From: a virus | Reading direction: 5' to 3' (one strand) | Length of the DNA: 35,680 nucleotides | IMG/VR virus record: IMGVR_UViG_3300046684_000163 | Span: 1-35,680 of that record | Shown here: positions 34,543-35,680 of the stretch, one piece after another | How positions within the stretch are numbered: position 1 is the first letter of the stretch | Layout: each line of letters begins with the position of its first letter | Translations under genes and position numbers: made by a program | The notes under the pieces: generated by a model | The model's database searches: none | What the model was told of the DNA's origin: nothing | The model's input: the letters and a program-made list of their open reading frames with translations, nothing else

Positions 34543-35680
34543 TTACGCCGCGTCGGGGTACTGCAAACGGAATTGATACAGCAGCGCAAACACGCGCAAC
34601 TGATTCACCAGGTCCGGCGGGAACAGCACGTTGAGGCGGTTCGGGTTGGCCGCATCGCGCTCAACGATCAGGTTGGCCTTAAACAGCTCCATGTTCTCAA
34701 CGATGCCGGCGCGCTCCAGCTCGCCATAAGCGGCGATCAGCTCGCCGCGAATCACCAGCGGCGTGACGATGGCCTGGCCGGGGCCAAAGTTGGTGCCGTC
34801 ATTGGCCAGTTTGTGCCGGCCATACTTGCTGGTAATGCGCGATTGCAGGACGCGCAGCACGTGGGCCGACTGGTGCAGCGGCTCGCTGTCCATGTACGAG
34901 TTGTCAGTCTGGCCAAAGGCGTTTTTCTGGTAGGTCGTCACGGCCCGCTGAATCCGCATCGCACTGCCGGAATAGTTGAACGTGGCAATCCCACTGCCCA
35001 GCAAGGCTTGTGACTCGTCGAGTAGGAAACGATCACTCGACGGCGCCGGGTCGATCCCGAGCAAGGCACCGCTTTGCGTCGGCCGCGCCGGGTCGGCACT
35101 GATGAACACCGCCGTGCGCGCACCGAACTGCGCCGCCACTTCCCACACCGGCTGGGGAATGCTGGTTTCCATGCCGCCGATGCTGACGTGCGGATCGTTA
35201 CGCAAACGCCCGGCCGCCACCAACTGGCCCAGGGTGCCGCGCTTGGCGCTGTAGACGTGGCCGTAAATCTGCTTAGCCCACGACCAACGACCCGCGCTGT
35301 CGTTCATCACGTCGCGCCAGTCGTCCAGCGTGGACGCATCCGTCCAGGGCTGGGTGATGAACTCGAATGGTTCGTCGCCCAGGGCGGCCAAGGCGACGGC
35401 CATGTCCGGCGTACCGGCACCGGCCCCCATGGCGCCGACCGTCACCGTCAGACCGGCCGGGGTCATTTCGCCATTGACGCGACCCAGGCGATTCAGCGAC
35501 AGCGTAATGTCGTTACCGAGTTCGCCCTTGAACTTGCAGGTCAGCGTCACCACGCCGGCGACCGCTGCTGCCGAAACCGGCAAGTCCAGCGCTTCATTGA
35601 TCGCCGTGGCCAGCGCCGCCGCCGCCGCCGTGGCGCTGGCCAGCTCCGGCACAATCGCACGCACCCGCTTGCCGGCCACG
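34543..35680 (-). CDS. Contractile tail sheath protein, C-terminal part (continues at 1-486)
   Basis: The last two thirds of the Mu gpL-type sheath; the frame runs off the window end and continues into 486-1 after removal of the 127-base overlap. Family motifs include TQPWTDASTLDDWRDVMNDS and YGHVYSAKRGTLGQLVAAGR, and the conserved C-terminal section VITPLVIRGELIAAYGELER ... FPPDLVNQLRVFALLYQFRL. The whole protein is 498 aa. Confidence 0.95.
   Translation of the reverse strand, partial: VAGKRVRAIVPELASATAAAAALATAINEALDLPVSAAAVAGVVTLTCKFKGELGNDITLSLNRLGRVNGEMTPAGLTVTVGAMGAGAGTPDMAVALAALGDEPFEFITQPWTDASTLDDWRDVMNDSAGRWSWAKQIYGHVYSAKRGTLGQLVAAGRLRNDPHVSIGGMETSIPQPVWEVAAQFGARTAVFISADPARPTQSGALLGIDPAPSSDRFLLDESQALLGSGIATFNYSGSAMRIQRAVTTYQKNAFGQTDNSYMDSEPLHQSAHVLRVLQSRITSKYGRHKLANDGTNFGPGQAIVTPLVIRGELIAAYGELERAGIVENMELFKANLIVERDAANPNRLNVLFPPDLVNQLRVFALLYQFRLQYPDAA
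35554..35680. repeat. Right copy of 127-bp terminal repeat
   Basis: Exact duplicate of window positions 1-127. Joining the two copies restores one uninterrupted tail-sheath gene of 498 codons, close to the length of Mu gpL. Confidence 0.93.

Noticed and set aside
1-35680. Mu-like transposing phage
   Set aside because: Tail genes are Mu-type, but no MuA/MuB-like transposase or Mu end sequences were seen; an integrase and a plasmid replicon are present.
1-35680. tRNA genes or insertion sequences
   Set aside because: No cloverleaf-like tRNA sequence and no transposase with terminal inverted repeats was noticed on either strand; a dedicated tRNA scan was not possible.

Overview
The window is a complete circular genome of about 35,553 bp written linearly. 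Its first 127 bases (1-127) recur exactly as its last 127 (35554-35680), and the tail-sheath gene runs through the junction. It is a temperate tailed phage that also carries a plasmid replicon, so the likely form is a phage-plasmid. High GC content, the style of the small accessory genes and the P27/HK97/Mu-type modules suggest a Pseudomonas or close gammaproteobacterial host; that host assignment is inference.

Nearly all late genes are on the minus strand and read as one unit of roughly 20 kb. It starts at a strong promoter (10066-10094) followed at once by a terminator (9979-10009), the arrangement expected for the antiterminator Q encoded at 12904-13326. In reading order come lysis (holin, muralytic enzyme, Rz/Rz1; 9946 to 8616), packaging (HNH nuclease, TerS, TerL; 8680 to 5922), an HK97-type head (portal, protease, capsid, connectors; 5786 to 1358) and a Mu-type contractile tail. 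The tail runs from the terminator, DUF2635 and sheath genes across the junction to tube, frameshifted chaperone, tape measure, gpN, gp44-gp48, fibre and fibre chaperone (35680 to 25044), and ends in a terminator at 25020-25045. There is no Mu-type transposase.

The lysogeny and early region (10166-16270) holds a tyrosine integrase, small unknown genes, Q, a degenerate kinase-like protein, a winged-helix replication-type protein and a GTG-start Cro-like regulator. These face a plus-strand CI-like repressor. Three 17-bp operators of the form TTACAC-N5-GTGTAA flank the switch. The repressor has arginine where the catalytic lysine of the LexA/CI protease is expected.

The plasmid half (16271-24788) holds a parA/parB operon flanked by 8-bp AT-rich repeats, a HicAB toxin-antitoxin pair and a series of short minus-strand accessory genes. 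It also holds a RepA replicon with a 37-codon leader peptide overlapping the repA GTG, plus a predicted antisense RNA whose hairpin loop is exactly CGCCAA, as in the IncI/IncB/IncL/M copy-control family. Two repeat systems run through the genome: the 8-bp TTCGTTAA-type blocks, and seven exact copies of a 13-mer, CGTTACCCGTCAC, placed inside and between genes.
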